A stretch of 36,603 nucleotides of DNA, taken from positions 1-36,603 of the forward strand of contig QHYE01000108.1 of the NCBI GenBank assembly GCA_003224055.1, in the 5' to 3' direction. The position numbers and the translations under genes are program-made. Source of the DNA: Acidobacteriota bacterium (GTDB taxonomy: Bacteria > Acidobacteriota > Terriglobia > Acidiferrales > UBA7541). Shown here in pieces: positions 1 to 5,964 of this stretch. The notes below the pieces were generated by a model. The model searched no databases. It worked only from the letters and a program-made list of their open reading frames with translations, and was not told the origin of the DNA. How positions within the stretch are numbered: the stretch's first letter is position 1; each line of letters starts with the position of its first letter.

Positions 1-301
1 GCTTTTGCCTGGATGTTCGACAGAGTGAGCTGCTGTCCTCTGTATACCGGCGTCGACACGAGAATCAAAGCGCCGTGAGCACTGATGGCCCGCGTGTGCG
101 GAAGGCATGAAATTCGGGAGCTTTCGGACAGGGAAGGGCTTCAAACTGAGGAAGTTACAACTCTCCGGCTTGCCCGCCTCTGCATTCGTCCAATCCTCTG
201 GATCTTGCGGCAAAGAAGAGGCTCCAAGGCCCTAGGGCGTACTAAGTAGATCACCGGCAGGGGAATTACAGTCTGTACCGGATGGTCAGCTAGGCTAGCC
301 A
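1..301. other. Left-edge stretch, no supported gene
   Basis: I find no convincing coding region here. Frames open at the left edge close at about 78 and 110 and give unremarkable tails. A 54-codon frame from ATG 85 to TAG 249 has no recognisable content and no ribosome binding site. The stretch probably contains the promoter of the downstream PilZ genes, but I see no clear -35/-10 pair. Confidence 0.4.
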
Positions 302-319
302 GTGGTAGGCAAGTGTGAG

Positions 320-634
320 ATGGGACAGAAGGCTAACACTTCGGGCGCCGATGGCCGATCCGAGAAGCGGATTGCGAGAGAGGTGCCGGTAGATATCTAC
401 CGCCAGGACGAACCAATCCGTAAAGAAAGGGCTTGGACCGAAAACGTTAGTCCTCACGGGGCCCGGGCTCTTGTGGAGCAGGTATGGCGGCCGCGCCAAC
501 ACGTGTTACTTATCTCTCCAAAGGAAGGCGTGCAGTTGAGAGGGCAGATCATTTATTCCCAGCGTTTGACGAAGACCAGGTTTGCTGTCGGGCTGCTACT
601 GTTCTCCCGGGCGGAAGCGTGGGCGAGGGCTTAA
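320..634 (+). CDS. PilZ domain protein (first of tandem pair)
   Basis: Small single-domain PilZ-like protein of about 104 residues. PilZ domains bind cyclic di-GMP and pass the signal to motility, polysaccharide or pilus machinery. The N-terminal RSEKR (residues 13-17) fits the RxxxR half of the binding motif. ENVSPHGAR (about 41-49) fits the (D/N)xSxxG half, and a beta-strand-rich stretch ending in FAVGLLL follows. An in-frame GTG at 302 would add six residues. I chose ATG 320 because the extra residues add no domain, but neither start has a strong ribosome binding site. The next PilZ gene starts 6 bases after this stop, so the two are probably co-transcribed. No effector domain is fused, so the target is unknown. 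Confidence 0.7.
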   Translation: MGQKANTSGADGRSEKRIAREVPVDIYRQDEPIRKERAWTENVSPHGARALVEQVWRPRQHVLLISPKEGVQLRGQIIYSQRLTKTRFAVGLLLFSRAEAWARA

Positions 635-640
635 TAAGCC

Positions 641-1024
641 ATGAAAACCGTGCTCCAAAGTCACTCCTTTTCAAGGCGGCTGAGTTCGCGGGTCGGGACA
701 CCCGAGGACGTGTGGGTCTATTGGCGCTGCAATGCACGTGATGATCTGTCGAGTGTAAGCGATCTCAGCCCTCGTGGTCTGTTTATCGAGACATCAGACA
801 CACGGCCTCTGGGCGCCACGGTCAAGATTGATTTTCTTGTTCAGGAGGGACAGATCAGGGCCGAGGCTATTGTGCGCCATGTCAAGCCCGGCACGGGACT
901 GGGGCTAAAACTCACAGCGCTGGCTGAGCCAGATCGCCCACGTCTCGCCGCATTGATGACAAGACTTTGTCGCTTGCCTCAATTCCCCAGCCACTTGTAC
1001 TTAGAGAATCGGCTATCCGCGTGA
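641..1024 (+). CDS. PilZ domain protein (second of tandem pair)
   Basis: A 127-residue protein with one PilZ-like domain. VSDLSPRGLFIE (about residues 39-50) matches the second cyclic di-GMP binding motif. It is followed by a run of beta strands ending in GTGLGLKL, as expected for a PilZ barrel. The first half-motif is degenerate: RRLSSR near the N-terminus could supply the arginines, so binding is not certain. The ATG lies 6 bases after the first PilZ gene, with GAGGG about 10 bases upstream. The two paralogues differ enough that they are probably an old duplication or independent adaptors. Cytoplasmic; no signal peptide. Confidence 0.75.
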   Translation: MKTVLQSHSFSRRLSSRVGTPEDVWVYWRCNARDDLSSVSDLSPRGLFIETSDTRPLGATVKIDFLVQEGQIRAEAIVRHVKPGTGLGLKLTALAEPDRPRLAALMTRLCRLPQFPSHLYLENRLSA

Positions 1025-1035
1025 ATGCCGGGGTA

Positions 1036-1095
1036 CCGCAGCCTTCGATTTAAAGCGCGTTATTTGCGCTCCGGATGTATTTGCGGAGGCTGCGG
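1036..1095 (+). terminator. Possible terminator structure after the PilZ pair
   Basis: CCGCAGCC (1036-1043) is perfectly complementary to GGCTGCGG (1088-1095), and the latter is followed by GTTTTG. Inside lies a small hairpin, AGCGC-7-GCGCT (1054-1070). It begins 11 bases after the second PilZ stop, which suits transcript termination. The long gap between the arms and the short T tract make it weaker than a classic intrinsic terminator. Confidence 0.35.
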
Positions 1096-1183
1096 GTTTT
1101 GACTTGTTCCCCGCCAGACCGCCCGCCGCCTTGTTTCTTCCCCGTTTATGCGCTGCTCCTCCCGGTTCCTCCCAATTTTTCAT

Positions 1184-1213
1184 TTGACAGTCATATAACT
1201 CATCCCATATAAT
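1184..1213 (+). promoter_or_regulatory. Consensus sigma-70 promoter
   Basis: TTGACA at 1184-1189 and TATAAT at 1208-1213 are perfect matches to the housekeeping consensus, separated by 18 bases. Transcription would start near 1220, only about 12 bases before the terminator hairpin at 1232. The next open reading frame on this strand starts at 1337. Confidence 0.65.
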
Positions 1214-1231
1214 TCTGTCGTTCAGTATTGC

Positions 1232-1260
1232 GCCTCGCTTCCTGCGAGGCTTTTCTTTTT
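1232..1260 (+). terminator. Intrinsic terminator directly behind a promoter
   Basis: GCCTCGC (1232-1238), loop TTCCT, GCGAGGC (1244-1250), then TTTTCTTTTT (1251-1260). This is a textbook rho-independent terminator: a 7-bp GC-rich perfect stem and a T tract. Because a consensus promoter lies immediately upstream, the unit would release an RNA of only about 40 bases. Alternatively it attenuates transcription into the frame at 1337. Confidence 0.75.
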
Positions 1261-1274
1261 GGAGTGCCGGTTTA

Positions 1275-1291
1275 CCCTGAGCCTCGAAGGG
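1275..1291. repeat. Short dispersed repeat CCCTGA..TCGAAGGG, copy 1
   Basis: A 17-base partly palindromic sequence that recurs at 1956-1972 with a single mismatch. It resembles the CCTGAgc...tCGAAGG short repeats that, from memory, are scattered through intergenic DNA of many environmental bacteria. Confidence 0.45.
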
Positions 1292-1336
1292 CCGGCTCTT
1301 TATCAGCAATCTAAATCTAACTTTCTGGAGCCACCC

Positions 1337-1744
1337 ATGTCCTCTCTTCGCCCGGTTGGCCGCTCTGCGGCCACACTCGTTAAAGATCGCGTGTCCTTGT
1401 GCCGCTTCACCTTTGCCGACGGCCGTCAGTGCCGCACTCCCCGCTCCCCCAATCATCCCCACTTCTGCTTCGACCACGCCCGCAAAGAATCCCAGGCCCG
1501 CTCCGCCAATAAGCTCGCCCGCGAACTGTCCTATTTCCTCTCGGGTGAGTACCTCTCCGCCAACGATCTCGGCGCCGCCCTCGGCCCGGCTCTTCCGCCC
1601 CACAGCCTACCTCCCCCGGCGCCCACTCCAACCCAGAGGCAATCCACCAATGACCAGTCCCATCAGCCGTCCCTGCCACCCTCCTCTTCTGCACACTTAC
1701 ACTCTTACACTTTTGCACTCTTGCACTCTCCATGCTCTCCCTAA
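1337..1744 (+). pseudogene. Truncated acidobacterial Cys/His-rich protein (gene remnant)
   Basis: ATG 1337 has GGAG six bases upstream. The first roughly 75 residues look like a well-kept protein: CRFTFADGRQCR, then FCFDHARKE, giving C-x8-C-x11-C-x2-H, which could bind zinc, then LARELSYFLSGEYLSANDLGAAL. From memory this family is multicopy in Acidobacteriota, and its members continue with a conserved helical region of about 50 residues. Here that region is missing. After ALGPAL the frame runs into proline-rich, serine-rich residues and then reads through the octamer repeat (HLHSYTFALLHS), so the C-terminus is almost certainly not native. The function of the family is unknown to me. It is flanked by short repeats on both sides, and the promoter-terminator unit at 1184-1260 lies upstream. 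Confidence 0.55.
1693..1732. repeat. Octamer tandem repeat, 5 degenerate copies
   Basis: Five consecutive 8-base units near ACTCTTGC/ACTCTTAC. The same unit in the same orientation recurs at 2003-2066 and 2593-2608. The array forms the spurious C-terminus of the truncated gene at 1337. Confidence 0.7.
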
Positions 1745-1756
1745 CCCATTTAAATG

Positions 1757-1833
1757 CAACACTTACAAACCATCCCGCAAGTGTTGATTCCAAACAACTT
1801 ACAGCAAACCTAAATCCTCCAGAATCAACACTT
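1757..1833. repeat. Inverted repeats around CAACACTT
   Basis: CAACACTT at 1757-1764 pairs with AAGTGTTG at 1779-1786. The longer arm AAGTGTTGATTC (1779-1790) is a perfect 12-base inverted match to GAATCAACACTT (1822-1833). Thus the middle arm can pair with either side, giving two mutually exclusive hairpins. A purine-rich run (AGGGGGAGGGGG) follows at about 1844. This may be the right border of a repeated element carrying the upstream gene remnant. The rest of 1745-2056 contains only short repeats. Confidence 0.5.
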
Positions 1834-1893
1834 ATGAAAAACATAGGGGGAGGGGGATGTTATGGTTAACTAGATTTCCGACACTGAAATCTA

Positions 1894-1918
1894 TCCTGAG
1901 GAGCATCGCGACGAAGGA
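1894..1918. repeat. Short dispersed repeat TCCTGA...CGAAGGA, copy 2
   Basis: TCCTGAGGAGC then GCGACGAAGGA. This matches the common environmental-bacterial short repeat with CCTGAGC-like and CGAAGGA arms. It lies 38 bases before a further copy. Confidence 0.4.
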
Positions 1919-1955
1919 CCTCTCTTAAATCCGATGAGGATGCTTGTCCTGCTTG

Positions 1956-1994
1956 CCCTGAACCTCGAAGGGAGCGAGCCCAGCGAGTCGAAGG
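1956..1994. repeat. Short dispersed repeat CCCTGA..TCGAAGGG, copy 3 with extra arm
   Basis: CCCTGAACCTCGAAGGG (1956-1972) differs by one base from the copy at 1275-1291. GAGTCGAAGG (1985-1994) follows as a second half-unit. The stretch leads directly into the octamer tandem repeat at 2003. Confidence 0.45.
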
Positions 1995-2002
1995 TTTCTC
2001 TC

Positions 2003-2066
2003 GGACTCTTGCACTCTTGCACTCTTGCACTCTTACATTCTTCGACTCTTCCACTCTTACACTCTT
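2003..2066. repeat. Octamer tandem repeat, 8 copies, covering a stop codon
   Basis: Eight consecutive 8-base units with the core ACTCTT and variable first two bases (GG, GC, GC, GC, AC, CG, CC, AC). One unit has ATTCTT. The array overlaps the last residues (RV) and the stop codon of the marR gene on the minus strand (2057-2059), so the repeat has become part of the gene's 3' end. Confidence 0.8.
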
Positions 2067-2479
2067 CTATCCTCCAGTAAGTCCCCGATGGCCTTCACCA
2101 AAGCAGTGCCATTCGAGCGGAGCTCGCTGATGCGGTGACGCGCCACTTGCTCGAGGAGTTTTTCTCCCTTCGGCAGGAGCGACACCAGTACGCGGCGCCG
2201 GTCGTCCCGCCTGCGGCTCCGGCGCAAGTAGCCATGTACCTCGAGGCGGTCGATGAGCTCGACCATGCTGTGGTGTTTCAGCGCCAAACGGTCCGCCAGG
2301 GCCTGGATGGTGGCCTCTTCGCCTTCGGGCAGCCCGCGAATCGCAAGCAGCAACAGGTATTGCTGCGGCTCGAGGCCCGCGGCGCGCGCCACCGCGTCAC
2401 CTTCTCCGACGAACTTGCGGATGAGGTATCGCAGCTCGGCGAGCGCCTGGTACTCCGCGGAAGTGATCTCCTTCGCCAT
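2057..2479 (-). CDS. MarR family transcriptional regulator
   Basis: Winged-helix repressor of the MarR type, 140 residues, expected to act as a DNA-binding dimer released by small phenolic or lipophilic ligands. Recognisable parts are the N-terminal dimerisation helix (LRYLIRKFVGEGDAVARAAGLEPQQYLLLLAI), the recognition helix region (TIQALADRLALKHHSMVELIDRLEVHGYLRR) and the wing (SRRRDDRRRVLVSLLPKGEKLL). I chose ATG 2479 over an upstream TTG at 2497 because a perfect palindrome (2489-2505) covers the longer start. The gene lies 125 bases downstream of the GNAT gene on the same strand and probably has its own promoter in that gap. The target beyond autoregulation is unknown. Confidence 0.85.
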   Translation of the reverse strand: MAKEITSAEYQALAELRYLIRKFVGEGDAVARAAGLEPQQYLLLLAIRGLPEGEEATIQALADRLALKHHSMVELIDRLEVHGYLRRSRRRDDRRRVLVSLLPKGEKLLEQVARHRISELRSNGTALVKAIGDLLEDRRV

Positions 2480-2488
2480 TGGGAAAGC

Positions 2489-2505
2489 ATATCGCAATGC
2501 GATAT
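2489..2505. promoter_or_regulatory. Perfect palindrome before marR, likely autoregulatory operator
   Basis: ATATCGCA-A-TGCGATAT is a perfect 8-bp inverted repeat with a 1-base centre, 9 bases upstream of the marR ATG. Size and symmetry fit a dimeric MarR operator (typically 16-20 bases), and the place, over or next to the -10 region, suits autorepression. I see no second copy in the window. Confidence 0.65.
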
Positions 2506-2592
2506 ATTCCGCGACCTTCGCGCCACATGATTTTGGAAGTAATTACGTAGGAATTCTCGCTAGGTTCAAAGTGGTTTGCGGGTTACCAGTGG

Positions 2593-2608
2593 CACTCTTA
2601 CACTCTAC
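2593..2608. repeat. Octamer repeat, 2 copies at the GNAT stop codon
   Basis: CACTCTTA CACTCTAC are two units of the same 8-base family found at 1693-1732 and 2003-2066. The second unit contains the complement of the GNAT TAG stop codon (2605-2607). Confidence 0.55.
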
Positions 2609-3057
2609 AGCGGTTTGCGGAAGGACTTCTGCGTCTTGTAGTGCTCGTAGCCGTTCCGTTCGTAAAACTTGTGGGCGCGCTCGCGAATCACGTTCGATCG
2701 CACGGACATGCTTTTGCAGCCGTGCTTTCGCGCCCAATCTTCCGCGGCTGCCAGCAGCCGTGCGCCCGCTCCCGCGCTTCGCTGCCCTTCCGCCACGACG
2801 AGCCCATTCACTTCGGCGCGTATCTCCACTTCCAGAAGCGGTTCTCGACTCACATGCACCCAGCCGATGACTCCGTCCTTTGCAGATTCCGCCACAAGAA
2901 CAGCATGCTGCGAGACGGGTTTGATTCCGCGCAATCGTTCGCGCATCTGGGCCGCGGTTGCCGGATACCCAAGCTGTCCACTGAGCTCCGCAATCCGCTG
3001 CGTATCGGCGCTCTTCGCGCGCCGGATCTTCAGTTCGCTCTTGCTTGCTGCTGCCAT
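2605..3057 (-). CDS. GNAT family N-acetyltransferase
   Basis: About 150 residues with a complete GNAT fold pattern. The N-terminal strand is LKIRRAKSADTQRIAEL. Beta-4 lies at VEIRAEVNGLVVAEGQRSAGAGARLL, whose Q-R-x-x-G-x-G segment is the acetyl-CoA pyrophosphate loop (motif A). The C-terminal motif B is KFYERNGYEHYKTQKSF. These enzymes transfer acetyl from acetyl-CoA to an amine; the substrate cannot be told from sequence. The ATG at 3057 follows the AlkD stop by 5 bases with GAGG just upstream, so translation is probably coupled. An upstream TTG at 3066 is a less likely start. The stop is TAG. Confidence 0.85.
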   Translation of the reverse strand: MAAASKSELKIRRAKSADTQRIAELSGQLGYPATAAQMRERLRGIKPVSQHAVLVAESAKDGVIGWVHVSREPLLEVEIRAEVNGLVVAEGQRSAGAGARLLAAAEDWARKHGCKSMSVRSNVIRERAHKFYERNGYEHYKTQKSFRKPL

Positions 3058-3062
3058 CTGCC

Positions 3063-3836
3063 TCAAGTCGCCTTCCGCCGCAATCGCGCTTGCACCGCTT
3101 CACTCTTCAGCTCACGCAGTGCATCCGCGGCAATCCATCGTGCTGCGCGTGAATTTCGCGCGCGAATCTTTTCCGCTTCGCGAATGGCGGCCCGATTCAG
3201 CCGAACGTTTCGCTTCCCGATGTTCCGCAAAGCCCAATTCACGGCCTTTCTTACAAAATTCCGCTCATCATGGGCTTCCCGCGCAATCATCGGCAATAGC
3301 CGCGAAAACTTTGCATCCGCGGCCGTCTTGTCTCGATAAGCAAGATACGCCATGAGCGCAAACCCCGCCCGCTTGACGAATTCTTCGTTACGTCTGCTCC
3401 ATGCGATTGCCTTCTTCCAAGCGGGTTCCGCAAAAACAAACAGGTGGCAGCACGTACCGTCGCACACATCCCAGTTATCGAAATCATGTACCCAGCGATC
3501 CATTTGCTTCGATGTGACATGCTCTGCAACGTCGATCATTCCCGCCAGAATCCGCGCGTCGTGCACGCCCGTGTCCCACAGTTCCAGCGCCAGTTCGTGG
3601 TCCCGCCCGATTCTGCGCGCCAGCTCATCCATCTTCGGCTTCGCTACGCCATATACGACTTTCGCGCGAATCCCGTACCGCGCCATGCCATCAATATTTC
3701 GTTGTTCTCCCAGGGAGCGCAGCTCGCGCAACGCACGCGCACAATTCCACTTCTTTCTCTGAATATGCGGGACGGAATTCCGCTTAGAATGTTTTGTCGG
3801 AGTCGAGGAGGATTGTGACCGGGCCTTCATTGACAA
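3063..3836 (-). CDS. DNA alkylation repair protein (AlkD-like)
   Basis: HEAT-like-repeat DNA glycosylase of the AlkC/AlkD superfamily, 257 residues. These enzymes remove bulky or cationic alkylated purines such as 3- and 7-alkyl adducts without flipping the base. The signature [13 protein letters not shown] contains the Trp and Asp positions that line the AlkD active site. [18 protein letters not shown] and [18 protein letters not shown] are typical later helical repeats. The start is uncertain: ATG 3836 or ATG 3830 makes the gene overlap the 3' end of dtd by about 50 bases. The basic N-terminus is not part of the fold, but no later start codon fits well. It lies in a run with dtd and the GNAT gene, and mutM (another glycosylase) lies upstream. 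Confidence 0.85.
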   Translation of the reverse strand: MSMKARSQSSSTPTKHSKRNSVPHIQRKKWNCARALRELRSLGEQRNIDGMARYGIRAKVVYGVAKPKMDELARRIGRDHELALELWDTGVHDARILAGMIDVAEHVTSKQMDRWVHDFDNWDVCDGTCCHLFVFAEPAWKKAIAWSRRNEEFVKRAGFALMAYLAYRDKTAADAKFSRLLPMIAREAHDERNFVRKAVNWALRNIGKRNVRLNRAAIREAEKIRARNSRAARWIAADALRELKSEAVQARLRRKAT

Positions 3837-4233
3837 GCTCCACGGACATCATTGCCTGAAAAACTCCGGTCGCCACAGTCACACCGAGTTTGCGAAGCGC
3901 AGAGCAAAATTCATCATACAAGGCTTTAGCTTGCTCGGGTGGAGCCGCCGCAATAAAGCTCGGCCGCCGCTGCCCGCGTGCATCGCCGTAAAGCGTAAAC
4001 TGCGAGACAACTAGCGCGCTGCCTTTCACGTCCAGCAGCGACCGGTTCATTTTCCCCTGGTCGTCCTCGAAAATGCGCAGGTTCGCGCACTTCTCCGCCA
4101 TCGAGGACGCAACAGCAGAAGTATCCTCGCGCCCCACGCCGAGCAAAATCATCAGCCCGGCGCCGATTTCGCCCGTCACTTTTTCTTCCACGGTCACACG
4201 CGCGCGGCTGACTCTTTGTAGGACGGCACGCAT
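3784..4233 (-). CDS. dtd: D-aminoacyl-tRNA deacylase
   Basis: DTD hydrolyses the ester between tRNA and mistakenly attached D-amino acids or glycine, keeping them out of translation. The 149-residue protein has the usual start [16 protein letters not shown], the hallmark SQFTLYGD motif and the C-terminal NEGPVT motif with the cis-Gly-Pro that enforces chiral selectivity. Length and start match the family. The ATG lies 9 bases downstream of the stop of the M28 peptidase gene, and the 3' end overlaps the AlkD-like gene, so it belongs to a minus-strand transcription unit. Cytoplasmic. Confidence 0.95.
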   Translation of the reverse strand: MRAVLQRVSRARVTVEEKVTGEIGAGLMILLGVGREDTSAVASSMAEKCANLRIFEDDQGKMNRSLLDVKGSALVVSQFTLYGDARGQRRPSFIAAAPPEQAKALYDEFCSALRKLGVTVATGVFQAMMSVELVNEGPVTILLDSDKTF

Positions 4234-4242
4234 GCGCCCGGC

Positions 4243-5964
4243 TTAGTCGCTTCCCTTTTTCGCGGCCTTGCGTGGAAGCATCTCCGGAAGTTCCGCCACG
4301 TTGTACGCGAAAACCGCCAGCACTTGCGCGCCTTCCGTCAAATCGTCCCAGCGCACTCGCTCGATGGTGTCCGCCTGCGAGTGATGGGTTTTGTCGTAAT
4401 CCGCGGGGTCCTGCACGCACCAGAATCCCGGCACGCCGGCCTCATCAAACGGCACATGATCGCTGCCACCTTCCGTACGCAGCGTCGGCTCCATCAATCC
4501 GACTTCTTTCGCGCGGCCCAGAGGGTACAGCGCGTGGTCGATCGTCTCGCGCGCGGCATAGTTTCCCATCAGGCCGACCGTCAGCACTTTGCCGGTGCCG
4601 CTGTCGTGCACCAGGACGCCTGAAATTTTTCCCAATTCGCTCTGATGCGCTTTCACGTACGCCCGCGATCCGACCAATCCCTGTTCTTCGCCGGTGAACA
4701 GCACGAAGCGGATTGTTCGCTTTGGTTTCACGCCGATTTTCTGCAGCGCGCGCGCGGCGGCCAGCACGGCCATCGAGCCAGTGCCATTATCGGTTGCACC
4801 GGTCCCCAAATCGCATGAATCGAGATGCGCGCCGATAATCACCACCTCATCCAGCTTCTCGCTTCCCGGAATTTCCGCCACGGTGTTATAAACTTCCGCC
4901 GGTTTTCCGCTGAGCTTCCCCTCAATGTTGACTTCCACCTGAACCGGCCCCTCGTCCAGCAAACGCCACAGTTGCCGATAATTTTCACGCGCCACATAGG
5001 CGACCGGGGCGCCCGCCGGCTGATAGTCCCGCGAATACGTGCTCATGTTGAGCAGCCCGTACTCTTTTTCGGAACCAATGAGCACCGCCGCCGGTTTTTC
5101 ACCGGAAATCATTTTCGTAAGCGCCAAGCGGATTTTTCGATACTCGCCCGAAACGTATGGCGCCTCTCCCTTGGGATGCGCAACGGGAATTGTTTCTTCG
5201 CCCCAAGGCGTGGTCATCGGATTTCCCGGAGCTTCCATCTCCCTTGGGTGCCCTAACAAGACAATCGCTCCCTTCAGTTTTCCCCGGTATTTGTCCAAGT
5301 CTTCCAACTTGTCGTACGCCAAACCCATGACCGCTCCGCGAATCGTTCCATTCGTACTGGGAGACCACCCTGCGGTAGCCATCGTGAGTGTCACCTCGGT
5401 TGGAGCGAGAATTCTTCCCGTCGCCGGACCGCGCGTCCAACTATTCGCAATCGTCCAGGGCTCCAGGTGCGCATTCGAAAGTCCCAATTCCTTGAATCGT
5501 TCCAGCATCCAATGGCTGGCGCGATCGAGCTGTGGAGAACCCGTGAGCCGCGGGCCGATACGATCCGTCAGATATTTCATGTTGGATTTTAGTTCAGCCT
5601 GGTCGGACTTCACCTGCTCCAGAATCTTCGTGTCCATTTCCACGATCGGATCCGGCTTTGGCGCTTCGGCCTTCGCCGCATCAGCGGAAGGACGGTACGG
5701 CAGCGCCCGCCGCGGCAACATTTCCTGCAACTGTGCCGTGTTGTACGCCCACGCCGCCAGCACTTGCGCTCCCTCGTTCAGATCGTCCTTCCACACTTTG
5801 TCGAACGTGTCCGACTGGCTGTGATGCGTCTTGCTGTATTCCGCGCCATTCTGAAGCGCCCAGAAGCCCGGCACTCCCGCCTCGTTGAAGGACAGATGGT
5901 CCGTCCCCGACATGTGCATCATCGTCGGCTCCAGCAGCCTCAATTCTTTAAGCGGTGCCAGCAC
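4243..5964 (-). CDS. M28 metallopeptidase, second half of a TAG-split double-domain gene
   Basis: This frame begins directly after an in-frame TAG (5965-5967). Its first roughly 93 residues are the missing C-terminus of the upstream M28 domain, including KTHHSQSDT, which holds that domain's last zinc ligand. After a linker rich in A, K and P comes a complete second M28 domain: LTDRIGPRLTGSPQL, a PA-like insert, AHLDSCDLGTGATDNGTG (metal ligands H and D), GEEQGL (catalytic E), VLVHDSGTG and KTHHSQADT. No signal peptide stands in front of the second domain. A restart at GTG 5964 or ATG 5637 would therefore make a cytoplasmic protein, whereas the intact 981-codon gene would be secreted. dtd follows 9 bases downstream. 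Confidence 0.75.
   Translation of the reverse strand: MLAPLKELRLLEPTMMHMSGTDHLSFNEAGVPGFWALQNGAEYSKTHHSQSDTFDKVWKDDLNEGAQVLAAWAYNTAQLQEMLPRRALPYRPSADAAKAEAPKPDPIVEMDTKILEQVKSDQAELKSNMKYLTDRIGPRLTGSPQLDRASHWMLERFKELGLSNAHLEPWTIANSWTRGPATGRILAPTEVTLTMATAGWSPSTNGTIRGAVMGLAYDKLEDLDKYRGKLKGAIVLLGHPREMEAPGNPMTTPWGEETIPVAHPKGEAPYVSGEYRKIRLALTKMISGEKPAAVLIGSEKEYGLLNMSTYSRDYQPAGAPVAYVARENYRQLWRLLDEGPVQVEVNIEGKLSGKPAEVYNTVAEIPGSEKLDEVVIIGAHLDSCDLGTGATDNGTGSMAVLAAARALQKIGVKPKRTIRFVLFTGEEQGLVGSRAYVKAHQSELGKISGVLVHDSGTGKVLTVGLMGNYAARETIDHALYPLGRAKEVGLMEPTLRTEGGSDHVPFDEAGVPGFWCVQDPADYDKTHHSQADTIERVRWDDLTEGAQVLAVFAYNVAELPEMLPRKAAKKGSD

Noticed and set aside
2495-2497. TTG as start of the MarR protein
   Set aside because: It lies inside the perfect palindrome that is more likely the operator. 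ATG 2479 starts the family-typical N-terminus.
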